Both the position numbers and the translations under genes were made by a program. A model generated the notes under the pieces. That model was not told the DNA's origin and ran no database searches. It was given only the letters and a program-made list of their open reading frames with translations. From a bacterium D16-51 (GTDB lineage Bacteria; Bacillota; Clostridia; Lachnospirales; Lachnospiraceae), in assembly GCA_003612285.1 (NCBI GenBank), contig RAYE01000050.1, forward strand, positions 1-44,577: 44,577 nucleotides of DNA. Direction: 5' to 3'. Shown in pieces: positions 23,014 to 31,533 of the stretch (its first letter is position 1; each line of letters opens with the position of its first letter).

Positions 23014-26000
23014 TTATTTAAGAACAAGAAATGTAACCAGTTCAAAGTCCTCTATTCCGTCATAGCAATTTATCTGTAAAGTTGTTCCGCCTTTTGAGAA
23101 TAAACTTGCGACACCTACCTCCTGTTTTTTACCAATGAGATTCTCAATCGCCTGAGCAAGCAAGTCAGAATATTTCCCCATCTTCATGCCATTTTCCGTT
23201 TCACCATTAAATTGCTCCACAAGATCCGTTAAAACACCCAATTGCCCGGAACATAACTTCTTATATATGTCCAAAATCTTTTTCCCATGCAAAAATGTCA
23301 ATTTTACCTGTCCGTCCTCTGATATATAAATCATATAATATGGAAAAAGAGAATTCTGTTCTTTGGTCTGTTGCATTCCGTTTACCTGCCTTAATGTGAA
23401 TATCACCCCCGGCGAAATACTGTTTCGCAGGGACTCATCAATTTTTGTAACAGCATACATTCCCATAGGCGCTTTAGCTAACTCTTTTCTATGTTCCTTC
23501 ATATACTCCATCAAATCTATCTTAAAATCATTAAATGTTAAATCAGTAATAGAAATACCACCAGAAATGTCTTCCAAATCAACCACCTGATTCTGTAATC
23601 GCATCAGTTGCTTTCTTCGATATTCCAAATCCTTCATCTCACGACCACCATTAGATTCAATCACATTCTCCTCTCCTGTAGCCGAAACATCTAATAAAAC
23701 CATACGGCCTTGTACTCGTTGTTGCAAATTTATATATTCATCCAGATCTTTCATAGGCCAGTAGTTAACTAACTGAATATATTGATTCGTGGAACCGATA
23801 CGATCAATTCTACCAAATCTTTGAATGATACGAACAGGATTCCAATGAATATCATAATTAATCAAATAATCACAATCCTGCAAGTTTTGTCCCTCTGAAA
23901 TACAATCGGTAGCAATCAAAACATCTATCTCATTTTCAACAAATGGAAAAATCTTTGCACATTCTTTTGACTTTGGCGAAAACAAAGTTAATACCGTATT
24001 CAAATCAGATAATCGTATCACTTTTTTCTCCTCTCTGCTAAGAGGTACCGTGGAATAATTATCTCCCGAACCAGTAACAAGTGCTGTATATATTCCATGT
24101 TGCGCCAATTCTATTGATAAATTATCATATAAATACTTCGCTGTATCTGCAAACGCAGTAAAAATCAATATTTTCTTATTATTCGAATTGATAGGATTTT
24201 CAATTTTCCGTTTAATTTCCTTTCGCAGTTCCCCTAATTTTTCGTCTCTGTCTGGAGTTACTAATTTTGCAGCATTCAAAATATCTGTAAGTTTTTGTTT
24301 GTCAAGTTCTAAGTCTTGTTTCCACCGAATCAAATCCATGTCTTGTAACAACACCTTAACATTATTACCAATCATTAAATTTTCCAAATCAAGATCATCA
24401 GCTTCAAAATCAGTAATACTTAAATCTTGATGGTACTGTAACTCATTTATATCAATACGTCTCAAAGTATCTTCTATCTGCATTAATAGTTTCTGTACTG
24501 TCAACTTAAAAGAATATATGGAACTTTCCATTCGCTTCAGTATATTTACACGCATTAATCCAACAAGACTTTTTTCTCTATCCGCCTGCTTAAACACTGA
24601 CTGTCCTTTTCCTACAGACATATCATATTTTTTCTCATATTCACTTCTTTTCTCAGGCAGAACATACCCCAATGGCGAATAAACACATAAGGTTAGTTTC
24701 TTAATTGTTTTATTCACCAATTCAATCGACGGAAATTCTCCTAAACTATCTATACCGGGATATTGATTTAAAGGTTCCAATCTTTCAGGAAATTTGCCAA
24801 TCTCCTCAACATTATAATATTTTTCAATATGTTTTCTAGAGCGTGCAATCGTTATTGTATCAAGCAACTTAAAATAATCAACATCCATCATCTCTGTGAA
24901 TGCCTCTGTCGTTCTTTCTTCTTCGTTCAAAGCTGACCACTTATTGAAAACTGTTTGTGCTTTCTTTAATACCATCTCCACACTAGGAATACCAACCTCT
25001 GAAAAAGCAGAATTAATTCCCTCAGTTATAAATGCAATCTGATTCTTAATATCATTCATGCGGTTATTTACTGGTGTAGCTGATAACATCAACACCTTTG
25101 TCCTTACACCAGCTTTTATGATATCATTCATCAAACGTTCATATCTGGTCATCCTTCCTTTAACCGGAGGATTATTTCTAAAATTATGACTTTCATCAAT
25201 TACCACCAAATCATAATTTGACCAATTAATCGTTGCCAAATCAATGTCCCCGGATTTTCCACTTGTTCTGCTCAAATCGGTATGGTTCAACACATTGAAA
25301 TTAAATCTATCTTCCACGAAGATGTTTCTTTTATCATTCTGTGTATAAATCGTCCAATTTTCCCTCAATTTCTTTGGTGCCAGCACTAACACTCTATCAT
25401 TGCGTAGTTCATAATATTTTATGATTGCTAGTGCCGTAAATGTTTTTCCCAAACCAACACTATCCGCAATAATACAACCATTGTATTTTTCGATTTTATC
25501 AATAGCTCCCATAACACCATCTTTTTGGAACTTGTATAATTTATTCCAAATATGGGTTTCTTTAAATCCGGTCTTTGCCTTAACAATCTTATCCTCAGTT
25601 AACTCATCTAAATAGTCATGAAACACGTTGTATAACGTCACAAAATAAATAAACTGCGGTGTATTTTCTTTATATAAAACTTCCATTTGTTCTAAAACCT
25701 GTTGTTTTACATCTTGTACAGCCAAATCATCATTCCACAATTCATCAAACATCTGTAAATAAATAGATGTAAATTCATTTCCATAAACACAAGTGTTTTG
25801 ATCAATTCTGTTAGATGGCGTAATGCCCAAGCCATCTGTTGTAAAGTCCACCGTTCCATTAATAGAAACCCGCTCGTCAGCATTCTCAATATTAATAAGT
25901 CTAGGTTGTGCCGGATTCGAACAGCGAAGTGCCTTAATTTGTACCTTTTCCTTTAACCACTCTGCACACTCACGTGCTATTGCCGCTTGTTTCATTTCAT

Positions 26001-26283
26001 TTCTTAGTTTCATCTCAAACTCATTACCAGCTAATTCTGATACTATATTGTGTTCAATATAGAACTCTTTTGATTCTTTTTGAGTATTATTTGCAAATGT
26101 CGGTTCTGTAAATATAAATCGCATTTCGTCAATTTTAGACAATTCCTTTTTCAATTCGGCATATGCATAAATCGTAAAATACGCTGAGATTACTGATAAC
26201 TTGGTACCCTTATCAATATTCTCCCGCATTTCATCAATAACTCTTCCGTTCTTTTTATTGTCCAAAATCTTTGGTAGTTTCAT
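23014..26283 (-). CDS. PLD-like N-terminus plus SNF2 helicase (about 1089 aa)
   Basis: Start chosen at ATG 26283 (MKLPKILDNKK), nine bases after GGAAGG. An in-frame ATG at 26307 is an alternative. Residues about 15-190 resemble the PLD-like domain that precedes defence helicases (TKLSVISAYFTIYAYAEL, then INGTVDFTTDGLG). The catalytic HxK motif is not evident, so that domain may be structural. The SNF2 core shows IADSVGLGKTFTALAI (about 273), VIDESHNFRN (about 370) and IIQRFGRIDRIG (about 836). It is the first gene of the six-gene operon. Such proteins occur in DISARM-like and other clusters. Here DUF1998 and the other DISARM genes are absent. Confidence 0.9.
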   Translation of the reverse strand: MKLPKILDNKKNGRVIDEMRENIDKGTKLSVISAYFTIYAYAELKKELSKIDEMRFIFTEPTFANNTQKESKEFYIEHNIVSELAGNEFEMKLRNEMKQAAIARECAEWLKEKVQIKALRCSNPAQPRLINIENADERVSINGTVDFTTDGLGITPSNRIDQNTCVYGNEFTSIYLQMFDELWNDDLAVQDVKQQVLEQMEVLYKENTPQFIYFVTLYNVFHDYLDELTEDKIVKAKTGFKETHIWNKLYKFQKDGVMGAIDKIEKYNGCIIADSVGLGKTFTALAIIKYYELRNDRVLVLAPKKLRENWTIYTQNDKRNIFVEDRFNFNVLNHTDLSRTSGKSGDIDLATINWSNYDLVVIDESHNFRNNPPVKGRMTRYERLMNDIIKAGVRTKVLMLSATPVNNRMNDIKNQIAFITEGINSAFSEVGIPSVEMVLKKAQTVFNKWSALNEEERTTEAFTEMMDVDYFKLLDTITIARSRKHIEKYYNVEEIGKFPERLEPLNQYPGIDSLGEFPSIELVNKTIKKLTLCVYSPLGYVLPEKRSEYEKKYDMSVGKGQSVFKQADREKSLVGLMRVNILKRMESSIYSFKLTVQKLLMQIEDTLRRIDINELQYHQDLSITDFEADDLDLENLMIGNNVKVLLQDMDLIRWKQDLELDKQKLTDILNAAKLVTPDRDEKLGELRKEIKRKIENPINSNNKKILIFTAFADTAKYLYDNLSIELAQHGIYTALVTGSGDNYSTVPLSREEKKVIRLSDLNTVLTLFSPKSKECAKIFPFVENEIDVLIATDCISEGQNLQDCDYLINYDIHWNPVRIIQRFGRIDRIGSTNQYIQLVNYWPMKDLDEYINLQQRVQGRMVLLDVSATGEENVIESNGGREMKDLEYRRKQLMRLQNQVVDLEDISGGISITDLTFNDFKIDLMEYMKEHRKELAKAPMGMYAVTKIDESLRNSISPGVIFTLRQVNGMQQTKEQNSLFPYYMIYISEDGQVKLTFLHGKKILDIYKKLCSGQLGVLTDLVEQFNGETENGMKMGKYSDLLAQAIENLIGKKQEVGVASLFSKGGTTLQINCYDGIEDFELVTFLVLK

Positions 26284-26307
26284 CAGTTTAGCCCTTCCTC
26301 TATTCAT

Positions 26308-26914
26308 TTATTCAACTCAATTATTGATATTACTTTATCAAGGCATTTCTCGTCAGATGTAACCAATGACACTCTCTGCCTCCACAACTTTCACTCCGTC
26401 CCTAAACAAATGGAACCAACCCGCCCATAAATCGAGTGCTTACATCTGCATTTGTATTTATTACATATATTTCAATTTTTGATTTGTTCCACTTGACATA
26501 ATATGTACATCACATGCCTTGATAGCTACAACGCACCAAATACAGAATATCATATTTCACCCAGAAATTAAAGAATAACGCTCATTTTAACAAATGATAC
26601 ATAGAAACAATTCCAGTACAAACAACTTCACAATTCTGTTATATAAATATGCATATTCATCTAAAATTTATTTATTGATACGGTCATTTTATTGTCAAAT
26701 ACGCTCTCGCCATACCATCAAAACTAAGACTATAAATGCTTCCCAAACACCCCATAACATCTTCTATTCTCTTTCTTATCTTCCCTACTCGCAACAACCG
26801 CCCCCCAGTTCCAACTAATCATCCAACATCCATTTCTTTCCGAAACCAACACCTACTTCTGACCACTACTTGATCCAAAATAATAACATATATCCAGTTA
26901 TTATCAGAACTCGC
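26308..26914. other. 607-base non-coding region upstream of the six-gene operon
   Basis: No gene is visible on either strand. The part nearest the operon (26320-26450) is relatively G-rich and contains dyads: TTGATA/TATCAA near 26322-26339 and CAGATGTAA/TTACATCTG at 26354/26440. Farther out the sequence is plain AT-rich DNA, with one GAATAT followed by ATATTTC near 26545 that loosely resembles the S24 repressor sites. No convincing -35/-10 pair for the operon could be picked out. Confidence 0.5.
26354..26448 (-). promoter_or_regulatory. Candidate structured 5' leader of the six-gene operon
   Basis: Perfect 9-bp arms CAGATGTAA (26354-26362) and TTACATCTG (26440-26448) enclose a GC-richer 77-base stretch. 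Inside it, CACTC near the distal arm can pair with GAGTG near 26390. The element ends 70 bases before the operon's first start codon. It could be a regulatory leader. The fold has not been computed. Confidence 0.4.
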
Positions 26915-27130
26915 TTATCCCTCTTCCTGCACAAACAACTCATCCACTGTCCTCTGAAAATATGCAGCCAGTCTCAAAGCTGTTGCCAGAGATAGATTGC
27001 AGTTGTCACTCTCTGCTGTTATGATTGTCCGCCTGCTCACATCTACTTCTCTCGCCAAATCTTCCTGCCTAAGCCCTGATTGAAGACGATACATCCGTAC
27101 CTTTGAATGATATTTTAAATCCTGAGCCAT
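26915..27130 (-). CDS. XRE-family regulator (71 aa)
   Basis: Start at ATG 27130 (MAQDLKYHSK) follows GGGGGA. A longer in-frame extension upstream has no such site. The whole protein is one helix-turn-helix of the short YgzD/Cro type: LRQEDLAREVDVSRRTIITAE, then LSLATALRLAAYFQRTVDELF. It lies upstream of the six-gene operon on the same strand, separated from it by 607 non-coding bases. It could regulate that operon. Nothing in the sequence proves this. Confidence 0.88.
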   Translation of the reverse strand: MAQDLKYHSKVRMYRLQSGLRQEDLAREVDVSRRTIITAESDNCNLSLATALRLAAYFQRTVDELFVQEEG

Positions 27131-27314
27131 ATCGCAATCCCCCTTTCGGTTGATATTCCACCTCTTCAACATGATGCTTGTCCACATCAAATAAAGAAAG
27201 CAGAAAATGCCAATTTCGATTATAGCACATTTCTAGAATGATATAGTCCTATAATTCGTACTCATTCATTTTTTAGACATTCAAGCTGATTCACTTATGG
27301 CAAACAAATAAAAA

Positions 27315-28307
27315 TCAAGTATCATATGTAGCATTCAATCGTTTAATCTCTTCTTTCATCATATCCACTACTTTCGCCGGTCCTGATATGCGTACACCAT
27401 CCCCCAAGCCTATAATCCATCCAAAGAAGAGCCCACTGACTGCCACATTCACTGTCACTTCAAAATGCTCATCATCCACTTTAGAGAAAGGTATATCTCT
27501 TCCAAAGCGGTCCATCATGACTCCGGCAAAGTCATTTTTACAGATAAGATGAACCCTTTCCTCTTTTCCGTCATACATACCGAAGCGTTTCTTCGTATAA
27601 ACCGCCATATCCAGCAATTCAAAACTGTCCTTCCCTTCCCTCATTTCTCCGGTCAGTGTTAATTTCTTCATCTTATCAATACGATAATGCCTGATTTCTT
27701 GCGACTTATCATCAAATGCAATCAGATAATACCACTCGTCATTCCAACACACGCCCCATGGAGATACGCTGTAATACTCCCCTCCATGCCGAAGTTCCTG
27801 CTTCTTATCCACGCTCCAGTTAAAATATTGGAAGCGTATCTTTTTGTTGCTATTGATTGCGGAATGTATCATATCTATGTTGTAGTAAATACTCTCATTC
27901 ATGGTTTTGATACGCTGTGCCACAAACACCTGACCTTGAAGCTCTTTTGCCTGATATGTGCTCGTCAATCCCTCGATTTTCCGTATCAGTTCCTTGGACT
28001 TTTTCCTGGTGATAAACCGGGAAGACTGTACCGCATCTACCAGAAGTTTCAACTCTGCTAGTTCAAAAGAACGATTCCCTATATGATACTCATAGCCTCT
28101 GCCTTTCTTCTCTCCAATGATGTCGGCACCGTACTCTGTCAATGCTTTTATATCCGTATAGATACTTTTTCTCTCCGCACTAATCCCCTTGCTGTCTAAT
28201 TCGTCAATGATCTGCTGTGTTCCAATACTATGTGCATCATCTGTTTTATCCAATAAAATCTGATACAAATAAAGCAATTTTAATTTCTGATTATTGCTCC
28301 TAACCAT
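27315..28307 (-). CDS. WYL-domain transcriptional regulator (330 aa)
   Basis: The N-terminus is a winged helix (IGTQQIIDELDSKGISAERKS, TDIKALTEYGADI). The middle carries a WYL domain (YYSVSPWGVCWNDEWYYLIAFD, about residues 178-200) and a WCX-like C-terminus (GLFFGWIIGLGDGVRISGP). WYL proteins bind ligands, often nucleic acids or nucleotides, and frequently control defence loci. It precedes the short XRE gene on the same strand and lies near the defence operon, so a regulatory link is plausible. Length is normal for the YafY-like family. Confidence 0.93.
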   Translation of the reverse strand: MVRSNNQKLKLLYLYQILLDKTDDAHSIGTQQIIDELDSKGISAERKSIYTDIKALTEYGADIIGEKKGRGYEYHIGNRSFELAELKLLVDAVQSSRFITRKKSKELIRKIEGLTSTYQAKELQGQVFVAQRIKTMNESIYYNIDMIHSAINSNKKIRFQYFNWSVDKKQELRHGGEYYSVSPWGVCWNDEWYYLIAFDDKSQEIRHYRIDKMKKLTLTGEMREGKDSFELLDMAVYTKKRFGMYDGKEERVHLICKNDFAGVMMDRFGRDIPFSKVDDEHFEVTVNVAVSGLFFGWIIGLGDGVRISGPAKVVDMMKEEIKRLNATYDT

Positions 28308-28374
28308 AAAAATGCCTCCTTACAACTGATACCCAAGCCAAATACCAGATGTAAGAAAGCATAAATCAAGTCCG

Positions 28375-29493
28375 TTAATCGTCTCCCCAAATATACTCCG
28401 GATTAATGTGATTTTTCTCATTTCTCTTATCAAAGAGTTCTCTTGACATTTCTACAATCTGATAGTATCTCGGTTTTTCTCCCTGATATCCAGTAGTTAC
28501 CAGATACACCTTGCCATCTGCCCTTACAACCGTATCTCCGTGAGAGTCCAAATCCGGACAGGCTGCCGCATGAAGTCCCAGATACTGGCATAAGTACATC
28601 ACCGCATATCTGCTTGCCATACAGTCACCGCTTCTCGTCACTATATATTCGCACCAGTCCGCTTGATACAACCTGTAATCATACTCTGCACTCAAATACC
28701 AGGCAGCTTTATCCATTTTCTCATATTCCGTCATATTGTCAGTGATATAAGTTTCTTTGAATTTATCAAACACACTCTGTACATACAGAGTAATATCGTC
28801 GTAACCTTTTACCCTTGCTGTCAGTTCTGTCCCATCAGATAAATGAGCCTTAACCGTACATTCGGAATATGTTTCGTCAATATCATTTCCAAATCTCATT
28901 TTGATTGTCCCATCATCTGTAATCTGATATCTGGTCTTTACCTTCTTATCCCCTTCCAGACTCCAGCTTTTAACCGCAGCTTTCGTCCCTGTAACCATAA
29001 ACTGAAATGAATAGTTATAAGTCGGATTCTTCCCGATATAAGGAACAGCATAATCCTTTGTATAATGCAGCTCAATTTCGGTTGCATTTAGTGCCGGGCA
29101 TTCTGCATTTTCCGCATCTTTCTCTTTATCTTTATTCTTTTTCACAGTAACTTTGCACTTGTATGTCCTTCCCCTGTATGTCACTTTAATTGTGGCTTTC
29201 CCTGCTTTTTTTGCCCTCAACACTGCTTTACTGCCATTTTTCTTGCTGATAGATACAATCTGCTTATTTCCGGTAGTCCATTTTAGCTTCTTGGTTTCAA
29301 CTTTCTTAGACACACCCTTTAATGATATGGTGCAGATTTGCCCTTCTTTCATTGTCTTTTTGGCTGTCGATAACTTATACTTTGCCTTCCCGGAAGGCTT
29401 TGCCGATGTTTCCGCAGTCGGGACAGCCAAGATTACTGCCATTACCACAACTGCCATCAACCTTACAACTTTTATTGTTCCATTCCTTTTCAT
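28375..29493 (-). CDS. Secreted Ig-like (Big_2-type) plus transglutaminase-like protein (372 aa)
   Basis: A signal peptide is clear (MKRNGTIKVVRLMAVVVMAV, then an Ala-rich cleavage region). Residues about 38-118 are a bacterial Ig-like fold (KWTTGNKQIVSISKKNG, GKATIKVTYRGRTYKCKVTV). The C-terminal domain has the transglutaminase-like Cys in RSGDCMASRYAVMYL, a His in DSHGDTVV and nearby aspartates. The lack of an LPXTG or membrane anchor suggests release or wall binding through basic residues. It is an odd passenger among regulators and defence genes. It might act on the cell surface or on conjugation partners, but the role is unknown. Confidence 0.85.
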   Translation of the reverse strand: MKRNGTIKVVRLMAVVVMAVILAVPTAETSAKPSGKAKYKLSTAKKTMKEGQICTISLKGVSKKVETKKLKWTTGNKQIVSISKKNGSKAVLRAKKAGKATIKVTYRGRTYKCKVTVKKNKDKEKDAENAECPALNATEIELHYTKDYAVPYIGKNPTYNYSFQFMVTGTKAAVKSWSLEGDKKVKTRYQITDDGTIKMRFGNDIDETYSECTVKAHLSDGTELTARVKGYDDITLYVQSVFDKFKETYITDNMTEYEKMDKAAWYLSAEYDYRLYQADWCEYIVTRSGDCMASRYAVMYLCQYLGLHAAACPDLDSHGDTVVRADGKVYLVTTGYQGEKPRYYQIVEMSRELFDKRNEKNHINPEYIWGDD

Positions 29494-29599
29494 AGTAACC
29501 GCCGCCTTTCTCAGATTTATCCATCCGAAAGTCAGCAGCTCACCTTAACAAAGTGATTCACAAACATATTAATATGTGAGTTGCCTATTGAATTGTTAC

Positions 29600-29827
29600 T
29601 TACTCTTCGCCTTTCCTTACAACACTTTCCCATTCCGGATGTTTCTTAATCAGTCCTTCCATCTCCATCTTGTAGACAAGCAGCCGCATCAGATAGTCCG
29701 GCATGTGCCTTAATCCCCTCTCCCAATCTTCTACAGTCCGGATTGGTATACCGAAGTATCCGGCGAATTGTTTCTGCGTCATATTTGCCTCTTTACGCAT
29801 CGACTTTAGAATATCACTATCTTCCAT
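29600..29827 (-). CDS. Small HTH protein, XRE/HigA-like (75 aa)
   Basis: The sequence ILKSMRKEANMTQKQFAGYFGIPIRTVEDWERGLRHMPDYLMRLLVYKME is a typical short helix-turn-helix regulator of the kind annotated as transcriptional regulators or antitoxins in Clostridia. No toxin partner is adjacent. It is preceded by a small CCACG/CGTGG dyad about 50 bases upstream that could be its operator. Confidence 0.85.
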   Translation of the reverse strand: MEDSDILKSMRKEANMTQKQFAGYFGIPIRTVEDWERGLRHMPDYLMRLLVYKMEMEGLIKKHPEWESVVRKGEE

Positions 29828-29874
29828 AAATTTCCTTTCTTACATTGCCTTCTCCCTTCTTTGATTATATTTCA

Positions 29875-29889
29875 CCACGTAATGCGTGG
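29875..29889. promoter_or_regulatory. Small dyad upstream of the HTH gene
   Basis: CCACG (29875-29879) and CGTGG (29885-29889) are separated by 5 bases and lie 48 bases before the HTH start. They are a possible operator or a short hairpin. Confidence 0.35.
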
Positions 29890-29943
29890 AATATCAATAG
29901 AAATTTGCATAAATTACCTTTTATTTCCCTCCCTGTACGAACT

Positions 29944-30231
29944 CTAAAATCCAATATTATCAAACCATACAGAAATAACAGAAGCACATACAATCCACAA
30001 AATAATTGTAAGCACTACCGGAGTATCTTCTCCGCCACCCATCAGAGCTATGATTGCAGCAGCCACAAACAAACCACCTATTACAGCTACAATTGCTCCA
30101 AAAGTTGAAATCCCACTGCTACTTGGCACATTATTAGAGTTTTTCTTACTTGACTGTTTATAAACCTGATACTCTATGAAACTATCTGTTAGATCCTTTT
30201 TTCCATCTCCATTCCAATCATAAAACGCCAT
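29944..30231 (-). CDS. Small membrane protein with EF-hand-like loop (95 aa)
   Basis: The N-terminus reads DWNGDGKKDLTD, an excellent EF-hand/dockerin-type calcium loop (D-x-N-x-D-x-K-x-D). A serine/asparagine linker follows, then two hydrophobic segments (about residues 45-65 and 72-90). The protein is probably a two-helix membrane protein with a soluble calcium-binding tip. I do not know the family by name. It lies alone between regulators. Confidence 0.7.
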   Translation of the reverse strand: MAFYDWNGDGKKDLTDSFIEYQVYKQSSKKNSNNVPSSSGISTFGAIVAVIGGLFVAAAIIALMGGGEDTPVVLTIILWIVCASVISVWFDNIGF

Positions 30232-30305
30232 ATTACATGCCTCCCATCTGCCAATTCAGATTCGCCACCGGCGATCTTTGATTTTCCATCTTGACTTTAA
30301 GTATA

Positions 30306-30446
30306 TCACATTAATAGAATAATGCAGCCCCACTTTTTGTACTCATTCATTTTGCCTTTGTTGAAATTAACGTCTTTCCTCAACTCTTCCCCCAACGCTT
30401 CTCCCATCCGTACTTTAACCAAGTTATCCATCTCTGCTGTCTTCAT
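30306..30446 (-). CDS. Possible small ORF (46 aa)
   Basis: A reading frame MKTAEMDNLVKVRMGEALGE continues to WGCIILLM and stops. A GGAGGG lies 14 bases upstream, rather far, and a GTG four codons earlier is an alternative start. It is hydrophilic and helix-forming and does not resemble known domains. It follows the 87-residue gene on the same strand. Confidence 0.35.
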   Translation of the reverse strand: MKTAEMDNLVKVRMGEALGEELRKDVNFNKGKMNEYKKWGCIILLM

Positions 30447-30485
30447 AGGTTTTCCCACATCCCTCCACTTTAATTGTTTAATATC

Positions 30486-30749
30486 CTATACTTTACCACG
30501 CAACAAAATTTCCGCACGCTCATCTGGTGTCCTCTTCCTATCGTAGAGAATCTCAATAAATTTCAGATCCGCCTCTTCAGATCCTGAATAAGCTGGATGT
30601 GCATTATGCTGAATCACATCATAAACATTATCTAATTTAATAAAATCGCCACTTGCATGTCCATATCCGGCAAGTTGCTCAAAAACCTTGTCCATTTGGT
30701 TTATCTCATCTTCCGTTTCAATCAACCGCATCATATCCTTTTGATCCAT
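30486..30749 (-). CDS. Hypothetical protein (87 aa)
   Basis: Start chosen at ATG 30749 (MDQKDMMRLIETEDE), eight bases after GGAGG. The protein is acidic and helical (INQMDKVFEQLAGYG, ADLKFIEILYDRKRTPDERAEILL). I do not recognise it. It is flanked by the DUF6809-type gene upstream and a possible small ORF downstream, all on the minus strand, and probably shares their transcript. Confidence 0.7.
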   Translation of the reverse strand: MDQKDMMRLIETEDEINQMDKVFEQLAGYGHASGDFIKLDNVYDVIQHNAHPAYSGSEEADLKFIEILYDRKRTPDERAEILLRGKV

Positions 30750-30809
30750 AATGATTTCCTCCAATGTCTACTCCAACGTCACAAACCCAATCTAACAAAT
30801 CATTTCCTT

Positions 30810-31079
30810 CTAATGTTCCCTCCTTCCATACTCGTACATTTTCAGGGATAACAGTCTGGCAATGTTCTCCATACTACTTATGAGTATTTCTATGTCATTA
30901 TCCTCTTCTTGTCCTAATCTCCTGCACAGATTCTGTTTTGCAAGATACGCTCTCTCATACATCTGTGAACACTCTGTTCCCTCGGCAAATTCATTTTCGA
31001 TAGTAATTTCTTTCGGAATCGAAAAGATATCCTCTTCCAAAAATCCATTCATTTGTTCATAGATAAGTTCTTTTTGCAT
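30810..31079 (-). CDS. DUF6809-like small protein (89 aa)
   Basis: The protein starts MQKELIYEQMNGFLEED and contains CSQMYERAYLAKQNLCRRLG and ISSMENIARLLSLKMYEYG, the helical pattern of DUF6809 proteins common in Clostridia ICEs. Function is unknown. It is divergently transcribed from the XRE gene at 31213 across a region with nested inverted repeats. That regulator therefore probably controls it. Confidence 0.75.
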   Translation of the reverse strand: MQKELIYEQMNGFLEEDIFSIPKEITIENEFAEGTECSQMYERAYLAKQNLCRRLGQEEDNDIEILISSMENIARLLSLKMYEYGRREH

Positions 31080-31092
31080 ATTGCATCCCCCT

Positions 31093-31167
31093 TTGTCTCA
31101 CTTTTACAACCAATTTTAATATGAAACTCGATTAAAATCAATATAAATGGTGCAAAAAGTGAGACAA
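31093..31167. promoter_or_regulatory. Divergent control region with nested inverted repeats
   Basis: A perfect 13-bp inverted repeat, TTGTCTCACTTTT (31093-31105) and AAAAGTGAGACAA (31155-31167), encloses a second perfect one, ATTTTAAT (31113-31120) and ATTAAAAT (31131-31138). It lies exactly between the DUF6809-type gene and the divergent XRE gene. Paired operator sites that could allow looping or cooperative repression are the natural reading. Confidence 0.7.
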
Positions 31168-31212
31168 GCATATAACAAGAACCGACAAATATCAACAAAA
31201 GGAGAGATTTTC

Positions 31213-31461
31213 ATGCCAAAACCAAGGACACGCACTGGCGAAAAAAACTTAATCAGTAAACGCCTGATTGCGCTGAGAAGCCAGCACGGTTTCTCCCAGC
31301 GTGATCTTGCCCGCCAGCTTCAACTGGCAGGCTACGATATGGATAAAAATGTGATTACCCGGATTGAGACTAACAAACGCTATGTCACAGATTTGGAACT
31401 GAAAGCACTGACAGAAATCTTTCATGTTTCCTACGATTATCTTATTGAGGGAAAAGAATAA
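31213..31461 (+). CDS. XRE-family regulator, divergent (82 aa)
   Basis: Start at ATG 31213 (MPKPRTRTGEKN) follows GGAGAG at good spacing; longer upstream frames lack a site. The helix-turn-helix covers RLIALRSQHGFSQRDLARQL, then DMDKNVITRIETNKRYVTDLELKAL and ends DYLIEGKE. It is one of only two clear plus-strand genes in the window. The nested inverted repeats immediately upstream fit autoregulation and control of the divergent genes. Confidence 0.9.
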   Translation: MPKPRTRTGEKNLISKRLIALRSQHGFSQRDLARQLQLAGYDMDKNVITRIETNKRYVTDLELKALTEIFHVSYDYLIEGKE

Positions 31462-31533
31462 TCGGAGCAGTTTCCCTATTACTCTGGTTATATATTTTTA
31501 GAGATGCTCTGACAACACCCCCATCTAAATACA

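Noticed and set aside
11886-26283. Assignment of the operon to DISARM or BREX
   Set aside because: There is a PLD/SNF2 helicase and a methyltransferase, but no DUF1998 (DrmB), DrmA-type helicase, PglZ, BrxC or BrxL-like gene.
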